A stretch of DNA of 64,000 nucleotides from Massospora cicadina (lineage: Eukaryota; Entomophthoromycota; Entomophthoromycetes; Entomophthorales; Entomophthoraceae): contig JAKSZP010000142.1 in the NCBI GenBank assembly GCA_022478985.1, positions 111,565-175,564 on the forward strand, written 5' to 3'. The notes under the pieces are model-generated. The model did no database searches and had not been told where the DNA came from. It was given only the letters and a program-made list of their open reading frames with translations. Shown piece by piece: positions 24,909-36,269 of this stretch (position 1 is its first letter; each line of letters starts with the position of its first letter). Made by a program: the position numbers and the translations under genes.

Positions 24909-25807
24909 TGTCAAGCTTTGCCCTAATAGGTATGGAAGCCTTGATCTTGGGCTCATAATACATTTATTTATTTAGAATAAATTTGCCAATATAAATTTTA
25001 TATTTAATAATGTTTATTTTATCATGATAAAGGACCCAAATTATTAACCTTAATATACATAGCATTAAATGATTACTAACACTGAATTCACAGTTAAACG
25101 AAGTTGGATTAAATCACCCTTATAATGCTCCACTAGCTGATAAGATAGGGAAGAGCGCCCAACCAGCATATTATCACCATTATATCAAGCCTGATGTCAT
25201 ATTACACGTGTAACTCCTCTATTCACCCATCTAAAACCTTATGTCACCTATTCTACATTTCTATCTGTTGGCTTCCCTATTGCAGATATTAGAAACCACT
25301 TAATTGTGTTACCATTATCTCAGTCCATTCAATGAGGAAGCCTGATCACCCCAACCCTGAACCTGGACTGTGCCTTTACCTCCTACATTCATGAATCTAC
25401 TTCCATCCTTGCACATGGTATGCACCTATCTCTCCTCACCACAAAATCGCCCTCTTTGTAATTTTACGCTTGATTAATTTCTGGTACTTAAAGTACCATT
25501 CATTTTTAAAAGTTACGCTCAATCTAATAAATCTTTCATCATTCATTTTTGCCTAGTTTAAACTAGGGATTGCCCTCACTTTGAGCAGATGTTTGTCTTG
25601 GTGACGACCTCTTTTATTCCAAAAGATTGCTTAGCTTTGTCTAGAGATTTTGCCTATTAAAATATCTGAGATTTTTTCCTGTTCACATTAACAGAGATTG
25701 CCTTGACAACGCCAATTCCATTGATAGATTGCCCTAGTAAGAAAAAGGCCCTAGTAAATTTCACTGGTACTACCTTAAATTAATATTTTTTAGCCTTCAA
25801 AGGACCT
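24909..25807 (+). repeat. 3' LTR of F (approximate end)
   Basis: Begins TGTCAAGCTTTGCCC after the purine tract. See the 5' LTR for shared runs. In this copy the promoter region has become GGTACTTAAAGTACC, a perfect palindrome. Confidence 0.65.
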
Positions 25808-28030
25808 GCAAGTTTGAATTAGTGATTCTCCTAAAATAATGATTGTATTGGGCTGCGAATTATAAAGACATGGTCCAAAGAAACAATACTGTAAGTTATG
25901 AGTAAGATGGTATCATAACTGAGAGAGTTCTTTCACCTTAGTTGTAGATGCCTTAATAGTAACTTTTAATATTTTAATATGGATAGACCATAATGCTGTG
26001 GAAGCCATGTGTGATCTAAGTTTCACTGGGATATGTGAACAAACCTGCATTGCAAATGGGTCATGAGTGGGCTAGAATGCGATAATTTTAGGTTTTCAAA
26101 AATGTATAAAATCTCTAACTAAATATAACTCAGAATGTAAGTATCCTATAAATGGACAAGGGTGTTATGTCCTCCTTTTATAGTAAAATGTTTAAAAATG
26201 GCGTTGGGCTTATCTGTTGTTGATTTTTTGCAAGGCATTTTCAGATGTGAGATTGCGTTCTTAGGTGTAATAAAAGGGTGCTGTGAATAAATCCAGGTAT
26301 TATTTTGATCGTTTTAGTAGTAAGGTATATCTAATTGACATAGTAGATTAATTCTAGCTAGTGTAGATATATTTTGAGTGGAATGAATATAGACTCACTT
26401 GATCATTATAAAGAGTTAAGGTATTGTGTTCTCTCCCTTGCTAAAACTTTACTATGAGTCAATTCTTTAAAAACCAACTAACTTATATGATAATTCTCAG
26501 TATGCCTTTAAAATAGGATGGGTAAAATAGGGGAAGGTTTCATTTGGGTGAGAGGTCAGATAGATCATTAGATTATTGTGGTCATGTAAATTATATATAC
26601 TAATGCTCATGCGAAGTTTGTATCTAAAATCAGTATATCAGCGTAGTGTGTTGGTTAGGATTAGTCACCTAACAAGCCATTTGGTAGTATATGCGCAGTT
26701 TTTTGGTGGTAATCTCCTATTCATATTCCACTCAACGTACAGAAGCCAAATAATTTCAATCTTGATCAGCCTCCAAGGGCTGTCCCAAAAAATTGTTTTG
26801 CAATGTAACCAAAAGTGAAATGACAATTAAGCTAAAGTATGGTATGGCATTTGAGTCATATCATATTTTTGATAGCTGCAAGTATTTTAAGTTTGTGCCA
26901 AGGGTTAAAAAGTAATTGAGTTTTTTGATGATAATAAATTGTGGGTACAGTGATATCTGTATAAAGACAATTGCTCAATTGAGTTATTCACAGCTGACAT
27001 ATTAATCTCACTTACATGTTCATCTCTTGACAGGTACTGACGCTCTTCCTTCTAGTAACTTAAAGGCGAATTTTTGGAAAAAGGGAATCTATCCCTACAA
27101 CTATTACACAAGAGTACTGAAACACAATCTTAACAATAAGGGAACATTATCCTTCCACTCTATAAACAAGGAGTCTTAAGATCTTTATTACAAATATAGA
27201 CAAAGGGAAACTATCCATAAAACTATAATCACAAAAGCATAATGAAAAATTTGTATGTTCGCCTAGATATTTATTATACTTAACAAGTCTGTCTTTAATA
27301 AAATCACAAAGGATTTAATTAAGGAATTTGGCGCTCAACTCTTCAAGTAGCGCCTAACAGGAACAACATCCAACACCTATAAATTTAATCTTAAAATCAT
27401 CAAAAGATTAATACTTCATATGCATAGTCAGATTCCGCTGACAACTAGAGTATGACCCTTCTAGGATTGGATTTCAAAATAACGTGTCTTAACGCCTTAA
27501 TTGACCTCAGCGGATTAATTTTTTCAAGCAGCAACTGTTTAAGCAATGGAAACATACACCCATAAGTTCATGTTACATTACTTTAAGTTAATCTGCATGT
27601 TTTTATTGACAAAAGTGTTGACAACGCTTTAGCAACTGCAAAACACCCTTTATCAGCAGGCTACAAACACCAATTGATTGCATAAGAGAGGATATTATGG
27701 TTATAATTAAACCAACAATAATACTTCTTAAAAAATATTGAGATCATCCTTAATGGAACATAAATCATCCAGAAAAATCAAATCTAGTGAATTAGATTGG
27801 TATCTATAGGGAAACAACCCCAAACAGTTATCAATGATAACCCCAACATCCTCTTTAGTTTTTTACTTCAATTAAAACACAAGCGGACCAAACACATGTT
27901 TCTTAAAATCTTATCAGAGCTGGAGATGTAGCCATCTCAAAATCTCAACAATAATATTAGCATATTGATTGTTATATCTTTCCCAATTATCCTTTAAAGC
28001 GCCAGTAAAGTTGGCTACTTGTTTTAGATA
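25808..28030. other. no recognisable gene
   Basis: AT-rich, with stops in all frames. No alignment with other parts of the window was noticed. Confidence 0.4.
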
Positions 28031-28035
28031 CTGGT

Positions 28036-29365
28036 TGTTAGGATGGCGGTTAATTAAAAGAAGACTGGTTTTAATCAGAGTGAGTTAGTACCTAATGGAG
28101 AACCCAGAATGTCATGGGCTCAGCCGTCCTAGTGACTTTTGAGATAGACATTTTAGTGTTTATATGTGGAGTAGATCGTTACAACATATACTAAAGGCAC
28201 ATAATCAATCAAATGGCTGGAATGGGGGCAACCACATGTCTTATAAGGGAAACCCCAGGTGTGGGATAGTTAGGGAGGATGAATAATCATCTAGGATCAC
28301 CAGCTGTTAGTATTTGTATTAATTAAATCATAATAATAAGGGTACCCATATTGAATGGATTGCAATAAAATTGGTAATGAACTGGAAGGCAAGTTGAGTT
28401 TACAGCTTTGAGCGGTGTTCATGATTAGTTATCAATGATAGTTGGGGATGTAAACTTTTACAAGTTTGATCACAGCGTGGTGAGTCACTGAATTGATGGG
28501 CTAGACTGCCCATTCCATAATTATTAACAACATTTCGTGGATGGTGGCATATGTTTGTCAAATTTATCTTAAATTCTAATTCATGGTGTGGAAGGAAAAT
28601 TCCCCAAACAGTAAACTAATGTAATGAAAGTCTGTTTTAAAAGGAATTTAAGATAAAGATTAAGCTGGAAAAAAGTCCTAAAGAGGATTTTGCTAGTATA
28701 TGGGAGAGAGGAAGAGTTGGAAGAGATCTCAAAGACTGTCCTGGGCCTGGACCCCCGCGCATTTTTCTCTATATGGGCGAGAATAAGTCTATGTGTTTAT
28801 AAAATCATCAAAAGTTTTCTAAATCAGATAGTCATCTTTTGTTATAGGGTAAGTAAAATTTTGTATTGAAAGTGTTTGTTTGCGTGAATTTTTATTTATG
28901 GTGAATTAGCGCATCCAATTCTTCTAGTTCTGTATTTAATAAACAATAATTAGAATAACTTTTAACAGATTATATTATTTCAGGGATATATCCGCGATCC
29001 AATTTATCAAAATGACCAAATCTGGCATATTTTATATTGAAGGATATTTGGGCAGATTTGGACGTCTTTTCATATGATATATGTACCTTGACTGGAAGTA
29101 TGAAATGAATCCTTGGGAATCAAAGAGGTCTCTGAACTGGACCACTCACCTGAAGACCACTTCTATTATATTAAATAAGTTTGAAGAAGAAAAGGGGTGC
29201 TGATATTAAGTATCCTTGGGAGGCAAAGTAGTGATCCATTGGTATTATACCACTGAGCCATGTTACTTAGCTGAGATAATGGAGCCACTGGAGGCATGGG
29301 GTCCATCTTACATCTGAATGGGTACTGCTTCTGATCTAAGAGGTGGCTGGGAGTTTAGATTTTTA
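28036..29365 (-). repeat. 3' LTR of C
   Basis: 1330 bases, aligned along its length with 42447-43771. Common stretches include CTTTTACAAGT, ATCACAGCGTGG, CCTGGGCCT and the purine tract GAAGAAGAAA. Its minus-strand start is mutated (TAGATTTTTATTA where the other copy has TAGACTTACA). On the minus strand 29239-29263 reads like a tRNA D-arm (GGCTCAGTGGTATAATACC). Confidence 0.85.
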
Positions 29366-29479
29366 TTATCTTTTTACTTTAATTACAGGAAAATTTTCTG
29401 CCACTTAGAAAGGGTAAGGGTATTATTTTTTTGTCTCTTAGAGATTTTGATGGTAGAAGAGCTACAATTTTTTTGAGGC

Positions 29480-29813
29480 GTCAAGGAGCCTCATGGTGAG
29501 AAATTTGGAAATCTTCCACCAGTTCCTTTTGAGTGGCGCAGTCTTAAATGCTCACTTAGCTGTTTTTTATAGGAGGTTTAGCCTTCCAAGGCTACTAAAT
29601 ACTGGACTGAGTGGCGGAATTCTTTAAAGCCAGTATTGCTTTATCCTTTGGTTCTTGGAAATTGTCTACCATGATAGGTTCAGAAGGCATAGGCATGGAG
29701 CCTTTGTAAAAAATAGCTAGTACACATGAAACAAGGTGTTCTTTTTCCAGCGGGATGGGAGCTTGATCCTTTAAGCGCTGTTTCCAAGGCCTTTCAGCAC
29801 TTTTAAGGCCCAA
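29480..29813 (-). pseudogene. C chromodomain
   Basis: MPSEPIMVDNFQEPKDKAIL, then KNSATQSSIQYLVALEGLTS. The E-P-I-[IV]-V lead, the V-x-x-I-L-x-S-[RK] strand and Q-Y-L-V-x-W-K-G-[YF] match the A1 and A2 chromodomains with W-K changed to L-E. Chromodomains target integration to particular chromatin. A 33-bp A-tailed insert interrupts the segment just upstream. Confidence 0.7.
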
Positions 29814-29837
29814 AGCATTTGCACTTTAACTTCATAG

Positions 29838-29890
29838 AATGGACTTTTTTTAGTACTAGATGGTCCCAACCCGAGCATAAAATAGACTTT
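29838..29890 (-). mobile_element. 33-bp A-tailed micro-insert with 10-bp target duplication
   Basis: AATGGACTTT (29838-29847) and AATAGACTTT (29881-29890) flank 33 bases that read, on the minus strand, TTATGCTCGGGTTGGGACC then ATCTAGTACTAAAAA. It is the longest of the three inserts and extends the shared core upstream by GCTCGGG. It lies inside C pol, so it is younger than C. Confidence 0.65.
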
Positions 29891-29928
29891 CATGTCCAAG
29901 TTATGGGTTTTCAATATAACAAGGAATC

Positions 29929-30640
29929 CTACCTTAAGCTCATGGTCAGGGTGGTGCTTTTAATCTGCAAACTTTTTATACTCTCAAACTGATTAAGACA
30001 GGTGATATGATACAAGTTTTGAATTTTGCGTAAGTATTTAGGAGTTCCTCTGCTCGTGGAACTGTGGAAGTGAAACGAGAGCCAATTTGTTATATGGCTG
30101 TATCTTAAGTTGTCCTCATATGGGGATAAACTACTGAGGGCATGGTGGCCTATAATAAGAAAAAATTTGCTAGGGGTAGTTCTGAGGCCATGTATCATGG
30201 CTGGCTGAGGCATAATAGAGAAGTTATTGTTCAAAAATTAATTCCACCCTTTTTGGTTTAACCGCCAATTATAAGTTGATAATAAGTTGATCAGTAGGGT
30301 TAGATTTGGAGAAGGTCAAGAAGGAAACTCCAAAATCTAGTAGTAAATGGTTCTAAATCGCCTACTATCTCCCTAGGAGACCAAAAATTTATAATACATG
30401 TTTCACAAAAAGGAAATATGTGTCCTAAGAAGTGAACATTGTGCTGAAAGGAATAAAGAGAGAGAACTTAGTGAAGTAATCAGTGACCACCATGATCACA
30501 TCATACCCCTCATAGGGATAAAGCCCCACAATGAAGTCAAAAGACACTGTGTTATTGGGCCATTAATCCCTTTGCAATTGATACAGAGAACTTTTCTTCT
30601 CAGATCTGCCTGATTTGGAGTGGGCACTCACTACACAATG
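29929..30640 (-). pseudogene. C integrase core and C-terminal part
   Basis: Minus-strand pieces: SFDFIVGLYPYEGYDVIMVV followed by TDYFTKFSLFIPF (about 30640-30420) is the first catalytic-aspartate block and the D-[RY]-F-[TS]-K-F block. A 101-codon open frame (30234-29929) with HGLRTTPSKFFLIIGHHALS matches the H-A-S-x-G-x-[ST]-P-F-x-x-x-x-G region of A1 and A2. The second aspartate and the glutamate region lie in a frame-shifted stretch between and are not clear. Confidence 0.75.
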
Positions 30641-31324
30641 AGAGATCCACAAGGGGATCTTCTTTGGGGATCTTGGCCATTTGTAGGTTCTCTTAACCAA
30701 TCTCCGCACTTTTTAGAACCAGGGTGACCTACTGTTAGAGGATCTTGGTGCTCTTGAATTACCCAGCCTTGGAGATAGGGTGGGACCCAAACTCTATTAT
30801 ATATGAAGATTACCCTATCTTTAGGGCTTGTGGATTCGCTTCTGAGGATTATTTTCAGGTCTTATATAACCCAATCTCCTCTGGAGAAGCTGGCTGGGTG
30901 TCCAAGACTTGGTCAAGGAGGGGCGCATCTCAGAAGCAGGCGGTGAAGGAATTTAAAAGTGGGGCCAACGTTAGGATTTGAAAAAAGGGAACAACGTAAT
31001 TCTAGGGAAGTCATCTATGCTAACGTTATAGAAGGGCTTTGACTTAAGAAGTCCAGAAAGACATTTAAGGGCCCTTTGGTGATCCCATATTTAAAGTTAA
31101 AAGTTACATAGGTCATGATAGGTGTGGGATTGGCGGTGGGCAAGTATCCAAGATTTTTTGAAAAATATTAGAGACTGGTGGTCAGTCAGCACTATAATCT
31201 CCTTATTTTCCTCTTAGAAGAGAAATCACCAGTGATTCAGTTACCAAGATTCTGCCACCAGTTCATTTATTATAAGTCTCCTAGACTTGATTCAAGGACA
31301 AAAACTTACATGTAAAGTAAGTGA
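30641..31324 (-). pseudogene. C RNase H to integrase zinc-finger region, heavily decayed
   Basis: Between the RNase H N-terminal part and the integrase core, so it should hold the rest of RNase H and the HHCC finger. Isolated words fit but no motif is complete. A plus-strand open frame at 30745-30981 is treated as incidental. Confidence 0.4.
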
Positions 31325-31726
31325 CTAGATTCTCAACCTCATCATGATCTTGTAGAAGCACTGCTCATACAGTAACTGAAGATGCGTCACAAACAGAATA
31401 AAGGGACTGGCCATGTCCACATTCCAGAGAGCCAAAGCTGGAAGGAAAACATCTTTAATGGACTCAAACACCTTTTGGCACTCATATGTCCACTTAAAAT
31501 GGGTATTCAAGCCAGTCAATGTATTTAGGGATGCTTCCAATTGAAAAAGAGTGGAAGAGAACTTATTGTGGAGGATACATACTTAGAAATCTCAAAAGTA
31601 AGTATTATTGGGTAGTTGGGGCCTGCCACGACTAGATAGCCTCCAGATTACAGGGAGAGCTGAATAGCCATCATTTTACAACTAGGTTTACCAGAAGGTC
31701 ACTTTCAGGATTCTATCTATTCAAGG
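31325..31726 (-). pseudogene. C RT thumb and RNase H start
   Basis: ILKVTF (about 31710-31690) matches the E-V-T-F-L-G strand. Further along, words equivalent to the W-x-x-P-x-x block (WQAPTTQ) and then HFKWTYECQKVFESIKDVFL with LWNVDMASPFIL match the A1 segment P-F-H-W-T-P-E-C-Q-Q-A-F and the RNase H lead. It resumes C pol after the interruption whose other edge lies near 41047. Confidence 0.7.
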
Positions 31727-31752
31727 TGTAAGCCTTGTTATGAAGAGTAGGT

Positions 31753-33182
31753 TGTAAGTCCCTCAAACGTCCTCTGGGCGTTGATTGGGCCATTTTCCCA
31801 TTCCTGAGCAAGAAGTTACCAAAGAGGATGGCTGTACCCCTCGTTACTCAGGGGATCTCGCTCATGTGGTAGACAAGCGCAGGGTAACAGCTCTTCCGCT
31901 TTGGATCCCGCCCCCAGTACCCACACTCACCGTGGCAGAACAACTTTAGAAGATCAGTGAAATTTGCACCAAGATCTCTGAAATGAAATCAATCAGAATA
32001 AATTTGAGTGGCAATCAGCGTGATTTTTAGACTTCAATTGGTTCTAAAGGGAAGAAGACCAATCTATCGGCCAGAATGGCCAACAGTTTCAATTCAGTTA
32101 ACATGACAATTGAAAAAATTTAACCCCTACTAAGATCATTGGGGATCATCCCTGATGGGCAGGTAACAGCATTGGACACCATCAATGAGGGTTCAAAGCT
32201 CCCTGTTGATATATTGGGCATTGCGCCTGATGCAACGCCACTAACTGAATGAACAGCCCAGCAACTGAGCATGGGAGGGTTGGGCATCCCAAACCTGTTC
32301 CCAACCAATTGGGCCCGCCCTTACATGGGGTGGCCTTGGGGGATTCCCACTGCTCATCAGGCCAAATGCCGTCGCGCCAACCATTGGAAACATAGCCAAG
32401 CCTCAGTTTGGACATTTGAGGTTGAACTGACAGCGACTCGGCCCACTGCCAAATTCTTCAATGTCAGTTCCCAGTGAACTAATACGCTCCATTCCAGAAT
32501 AATTTGCCGGTTAGGTCGAAATTGAGGGTCCTGATCCCAGCTTGTCACTGCACAAAATGACCACTATTTAATCAGTTGCATTTCACCGAGAAAATTGTTG
32601 GTCAATTTTCTTCCTTTTCCTTTGTAATAACATTTTTTCAAGAAACCAATCAATTTTTAATTTGTTGATTTTCATCTGGACGCATCCCTGATGGCTTTTC
32701 CCTGGTGGCCCATCAGTCCGTACACCGGATGGGCTCTACCAGTACTCATGGTCACTATGGCCCCCACTGTCATCAATTGGATTCAGAAAGTCAGATACTT
32801 CTGGAACTTTAACCCTGCTATCATGAACTTCCAACAACAGTACACTGGGATCTTGTGGCCTTACGTCCACCATCTACAAGCAAGGATCCGCCTCCATGTC
32901 TCCCCAGTCAATACAACCCCATATACTGGTGAACTTATTGAAACTATTTTGGTGATTCCACCCCCTGCAGTAAGACCTCCAGGTTTGGGGTGGGCTCAAT
33001 TAGGTTTGTCCTCAGGATCATACTCACTGTTGTTCTACACCAACAATTCATTGTTTTGCAATGCATGGCTCCATACAACATCATTTGGTCGACAATGCCT
33101 CTGGCATTCTGGCTTGCTTTTTGGGTGCTTACGCATCCTGACTGGCAGGATGGTCTAAACTTCTTCTGCCGTTTCCATGACA
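31753..33182 (+). repeat. 5' LTR of A1
   Basis: TGTAAGTCC start, TGACA end. A TATA-like TATTTAAT is at 32565-32572. Twenty-eight bases on, AATTGTTGGTCAATT (32593-32607) is complementary to the sequence right after the LTR. A tRNA D-arm-like GCTCATGTGGTAGACAAGC is at 31860-31878 with a B-box-like GCTTTGGATCC at 31898-31908. The last 200 bases encode a hydrophobic frame that runs on into the interior. Confidence 0.9.
32565..32607 (+). promoter_or_regulatory. A1 LTR TATA box and predicted RNA 5' end / self-primer
   Basis: TATTTAAT followed at +28 by AATTGTTGGTCAATT. The latter can pair with 33184-33198: 13 Watson-Crick pairs, one G-U and one mismatch out of 15. In Tf1-type elements the first bases of the transcript serve as primer, so this is where the RNA should start if the mechanism applies. 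Confidence 0.6.
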
Positions 33183-33931
33183 TAATTGACTAACCATTGT
33201 TTCCAGACACTTCCGCCCTGCTCTTTGAGGTGGGCTCTGCAGTGGTTGCCCTTTACCAAATGGAAGTGCAATCAGTAGCCTGCTGTTTGTTGTTTGTTTG
33301 GTCACTTACCAATTTTGGGAATAGTATCTGCTCTACTTTGGAGAATCTTCTTCAGACCACCCAAGCTGCGCGGATTGCTGCTCCTCCTCCTCCCACTATC
33401 CCAGAAGGAATCTCAAGTGTTCCTTAATGGGAGATAGCCAATCAAGTTCTTGACGCTTTTGCTGAGGTGCAAATGCATACAGCAATTGCGCTTAATAACA
33501 CTTCCACGTTATATCACGCCCAGCAAGGGCTCGCGTTGCTGAACGCTGTGGAAAGGAATGCCCGCCGCTGGGTTAGAGGCCTTCTGCGCTCTTCCTCACG
33601 AACAGGAGACCCCACACCACTGATGGCTGTCATGTCGGCTGCCTTGAAGTCCCCTGTGTCACAATTGGACCACCTATTTAGATTGATCTATGCCATGTCC
33701 AAAGCCCCTAGCTTGGTTTCTTTGAATTCTACCTTCTGTGAACTGGCTCCCACGTTGGGTCTCTCTATCAATATGCTTCAGGCAGTCTTTAGATCAGGCT
33801 TGGATTTGGTTTCTGCTCATTATGAGGTCTGGTCCACCATCCAAGGAACAGTAGATCAAATTTGTGCTACCGCGACTACTATTAATTCCTTCCTCCACCA
33901 TGTTTCCCATTATCAGAAGAAGAATTTATGA
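32990..33931 (+). pseudogene. A1 Gag-position ORF starting within the LTR
   Basis: One frame is open from 32990, in the LTR, through the LTR end and primer site to 33931: 314 codons with only two stops, at 33191 and 33425. The LTR part is hydrophobic and ends PLAFWLAFWVLTHPDW then GLNFFCRFHD. The interior part is helix-rich (for example LYHAQQGLALLNAVERNARR, LKSPVSQLDHLFRLIYAMSK) with a proline run PPPPTIPEG between. There is no CCHC knuckle, as in the Gag of Tf1. I infer Gag from position only. The LTR-encoded part is echoed in the LTR ends of A2 and C. Confidence 0.5.
33184..33198 (+). promoter_or_regulatory. A1 minus-strand primer site (self-priming type)
   Basis: AATTGACTAACCATT lies one base after the LTR, where the primer binding site belongs. 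It does not start TGG, so a tRNA primer is unlikely. It is complementary to 32593-32607. Confidence 0.6.
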
Positions 33932-34700
33932 TAGGATTACCCAACAAAGATGTGGACGAAGTGTCTACCTTCAAACCAGCAGTAGACCCATTTGCTGATC
34001 CTGCCACAACTCTTGTGCCCAAGTTGGCTGAAACAGAGTCACCTATAAATGAATCCGTGAAAGCTTAGATGGAGGAAGTCGGCCCCCCGCCCTCATACTT
34101 CCAATTTTTGCTCCTGAAGAAGCCCCAACCTTACCCCCAATTTTCCAGTTATTTCTTCAGTCGCAACAGAGTCAGTCAAATCTTTCAATAAACGAAACTT
34201 CGCTTATTTCTTGTTACCTATGAAGATTAGTGTTGGCTTGCATCATGTCTCCTTCGAGGCTCTGGTGGATACCAAAACTGTGGGGAACTTCATGAGTATT
34301 AAGTTGGCCCAATGATTAGAACTGGAAATGGATGCAGGTCCTCAGTGATGGTGGCCTCATCTGCCTCCTAGGCCTCATATTTCATCCATCGGCCAGTACC
34401 TTTTTCAATCCACCAGTTTAGCTTCTGTGATCATTTTTCTGCTATGACAAACTTGGTGTTTCCGGTGATCTTAGGTGTGGGATGGTGGCGCCAACAACAT
34501 GTCAAGATTCACTTGGAGTCTAATATGTTGTCATTTACCAATGATCAACTGGAGGGTGAATTCCCTCTGATTGATACTCTTAAGAAAACACAAGGCCGCA
34601 GTTCTATCACTTCCCTTGTCACTTCTTGGGCATACCGGCTAATTTTACTGAGAACTTAATGCACTATCAAAGTATCTTCAACTTGGAAAAGGTAGATCGT
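33932..34700 (+). pseudogene. A1 protease region
   Basis: An acidic linker (KDVDEVSTF, VPKLAETESP) precedes the retropepsin. The active-site frame reads LVDTKTVGNFMS, with DTK at 34267-34275 instead of DTG. A2 has the intact form LVDTGALGNF at the same place. A later stretch NLVFPVILGVGWWRQQHVKI (34447-34506) is conserved in A2 and recognisable in C, and is probably the C-terminal part of the domain. Stops separate the pieces. Confidence 0.7.
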
Positions 34701-34779
34701 CTGCCTCCTCACACAGGGTTGACTGTGGATTTCAAATGACCATGGAGTTGGTGAATTTCAACTTACCGTTATATCTCCA

Positions 34780-35420
34780 TACAAAAGAGGAAGAAATTAC
34801 ACTCACCATGTGGTTGGACAATATGCAGAAAAAAGGGTGGTTGTTCAAGTAGACATCGCCCATCACCTCTCCCATCATCTTCGCCAAAAAAGCAGATGGT
34901 TCTCTCCATCCCTGCGTGGATTACAGCCACTTAAACAAAGTAACGGTTTCTGATCCCTACCCCTTGCCTCTGGAGCAGACGATCCACCAGGCAATTGCTA
35001 AATCCTGTGTGTTCTCTAAGCTGAATCTGGTGAACTCTTTTAACCAAATTCAGGTAATGAAAGGGCAAGAATGGTTAACAGCGATCCAGACGAAGCATGG
35101 CATTTTCCAATTCCGTGTAATGCCCTTTGGGCTGAAGAATGCTCCCATGACGTTCCAATGCATGATTGACAATGTACTGGGTAACCTCTGGTTTACCTGT
35201 GCAGTTGCATACATTGATGACATTCTGGCTCACTCCCCAACTCCAAGACAACATGCTACTGACTTGGAAGCAGTTGTGGCCACTTTGCATAAGGCAGACT
35301 TGTTTGTTAAGCTCTCCAAGTGCGAGTTTATAAGGAGGAGGTTACCTTCCTCGGGAGCCTCATCCTTAAAATGGGTTTGCAATCCCTCCCAATAAGTTGG
35401 ATGCAATCTGAGAATGGCCA
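34780..35420 (+). pseudogene. A1 reverse transcriptase
   Basis: From ATG at 34916, 159 codons are open: MDYSHLNKVTVSDPYPLPLE, KLNLVNSFNQIQVMKGQEWL (the first catalytic D is N here), [20 protein letters not shown] and VAYIDDILAHS. The YIDD box is at 35210-35221 and keeps both aspartates. L-F-V-K-L-S-K-C-E-F ends the readable part, followed by a frameshift. The E-W-L-T-A-[IF] and P-F-G-L-[KR]-N-A-P words are of the fungal/vertebrate Tf1-Sushi type rather than plant type. Confidence 0.85.
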
Positions 35421-36010
35421 ACCCCAACTACCCAGAAACAACTAAGGAGTTTCTTGGGAACCATTATTTTCTAAAAAAATTTTCCCCGTAACTTTCCCAT
35501 CTGGCTGCCCCACTCCACCCCCTTACAAGGAAAAACATACCATTTCACTGGACGCCTGAATGCCAACAGGCGTTCTAATTAATTAAAGAGGTGTTTGTGT
35601 CCCCTCTCATTTTGAAGCATGCCAATCCCACCAAGCCGTATATGGTTACATGTGACGCCTCATTGGTAGAAGTGGGAGCGGTGTTGCTCCAGGAGCATGA
35701 TGGTTTGGAACATCCAGTCACCATTTTTCCCAGAAGTTCACCTCCACGGAGCAGCCTTGGGCCATTGACAACAAGGAACTGGCGGCTGTTGCATGGGCAT
35801 TAACTCATTGGTGGTATCTGTTGCAGGGTGCTCAACATGAATTAAAGGTCCGCATGGATCACCAGGCCCTTTTGTACTTTTTTAAACCCCAAAAATTGGC
35901 GCATTGATAAGCCCAAACCTATTGGGACCTATGCAGTTTTAACTTCACATGTGAATTTGTAAAAGGTGCGCTCAACATACTTCCTGATTTTCTCAGCCGC
36001 AGCCCCACCC
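35421..36010 (+). pseudogene. A1 RT end and RNase H
   Basis: NYPETTKEFLGNHYF, FHWTPECQQAF and ILKHANPTKPYMVTCDASLV (catalytic D of RNase H) are followed by VGAVLLQEHDGLEHPVT. Next come N-K-E-L-A-A-V-like codons (frame-shifted) and VRMDHQALLYFF with the later aspartate. The final D-F-L-S-R word near 35982 closes the domain. Confidence 0.75.
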
Positions 36011-36269
36011 ACTGTTCCTTGGACCTGGAGGAAGTGGATCTCGTTACCATGATTCCTGCCACCCAAATCCTGTCAATCGTCCCCCCTGTCATTTCATCCA
36101 TCGCTTTGGCTCCCAACGCCCCACTAGTTGCTCAGGTCTTAGCCAGTCAAATGGCCTGCCCTGAGGGTTTGGAGTAGGTTGAGCAGTTGGCCCACTTGAG
36201 TCATAAACACTCCCTATACTCCTTGGAGGAGGGGCTCATTTATTTTCAGTATCGCATCTGGGTTCCCCC

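Larger units (their letters stand above)
21961..25807 (+). mobile_element. non-autonomous LTR element F
   Basis: Two direct repeats of about 898 and 899 bases enclose 2.05 kb without recognisable RT, integrase or protease. A polypurine-like TTGAGGCTTAAGGGGCAT abuts the right repeat, and that repeat starts TGTCAAGC. Size and lack of pol fit a non-autonomous (LARD-like) element. I could not find a target duplication or a primer site starting TGG, so the right-hand ends (22858 and 25807) are chosen from where the repeats stop aligning. Confidence 0.65.

Noticed and set aside
29090..29365. SINE with a tRNA-like head shared by 1.9, 29.2 and 43.6 kb
   Set aside because: The similarity extends over 1.3 kb in two copies with LTR ends and a target duplication, so these are LTRs. 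The tRNA-like part is reported as a module within them.
32691..33158. 155-codon open frame inside the A1 5' LTR, phase different from the gag-position frame
   Set aside because: It is broken in the 3' LTR copy and has no counterpart in A2 or C. The other phase, which is conserved, was kept instead.
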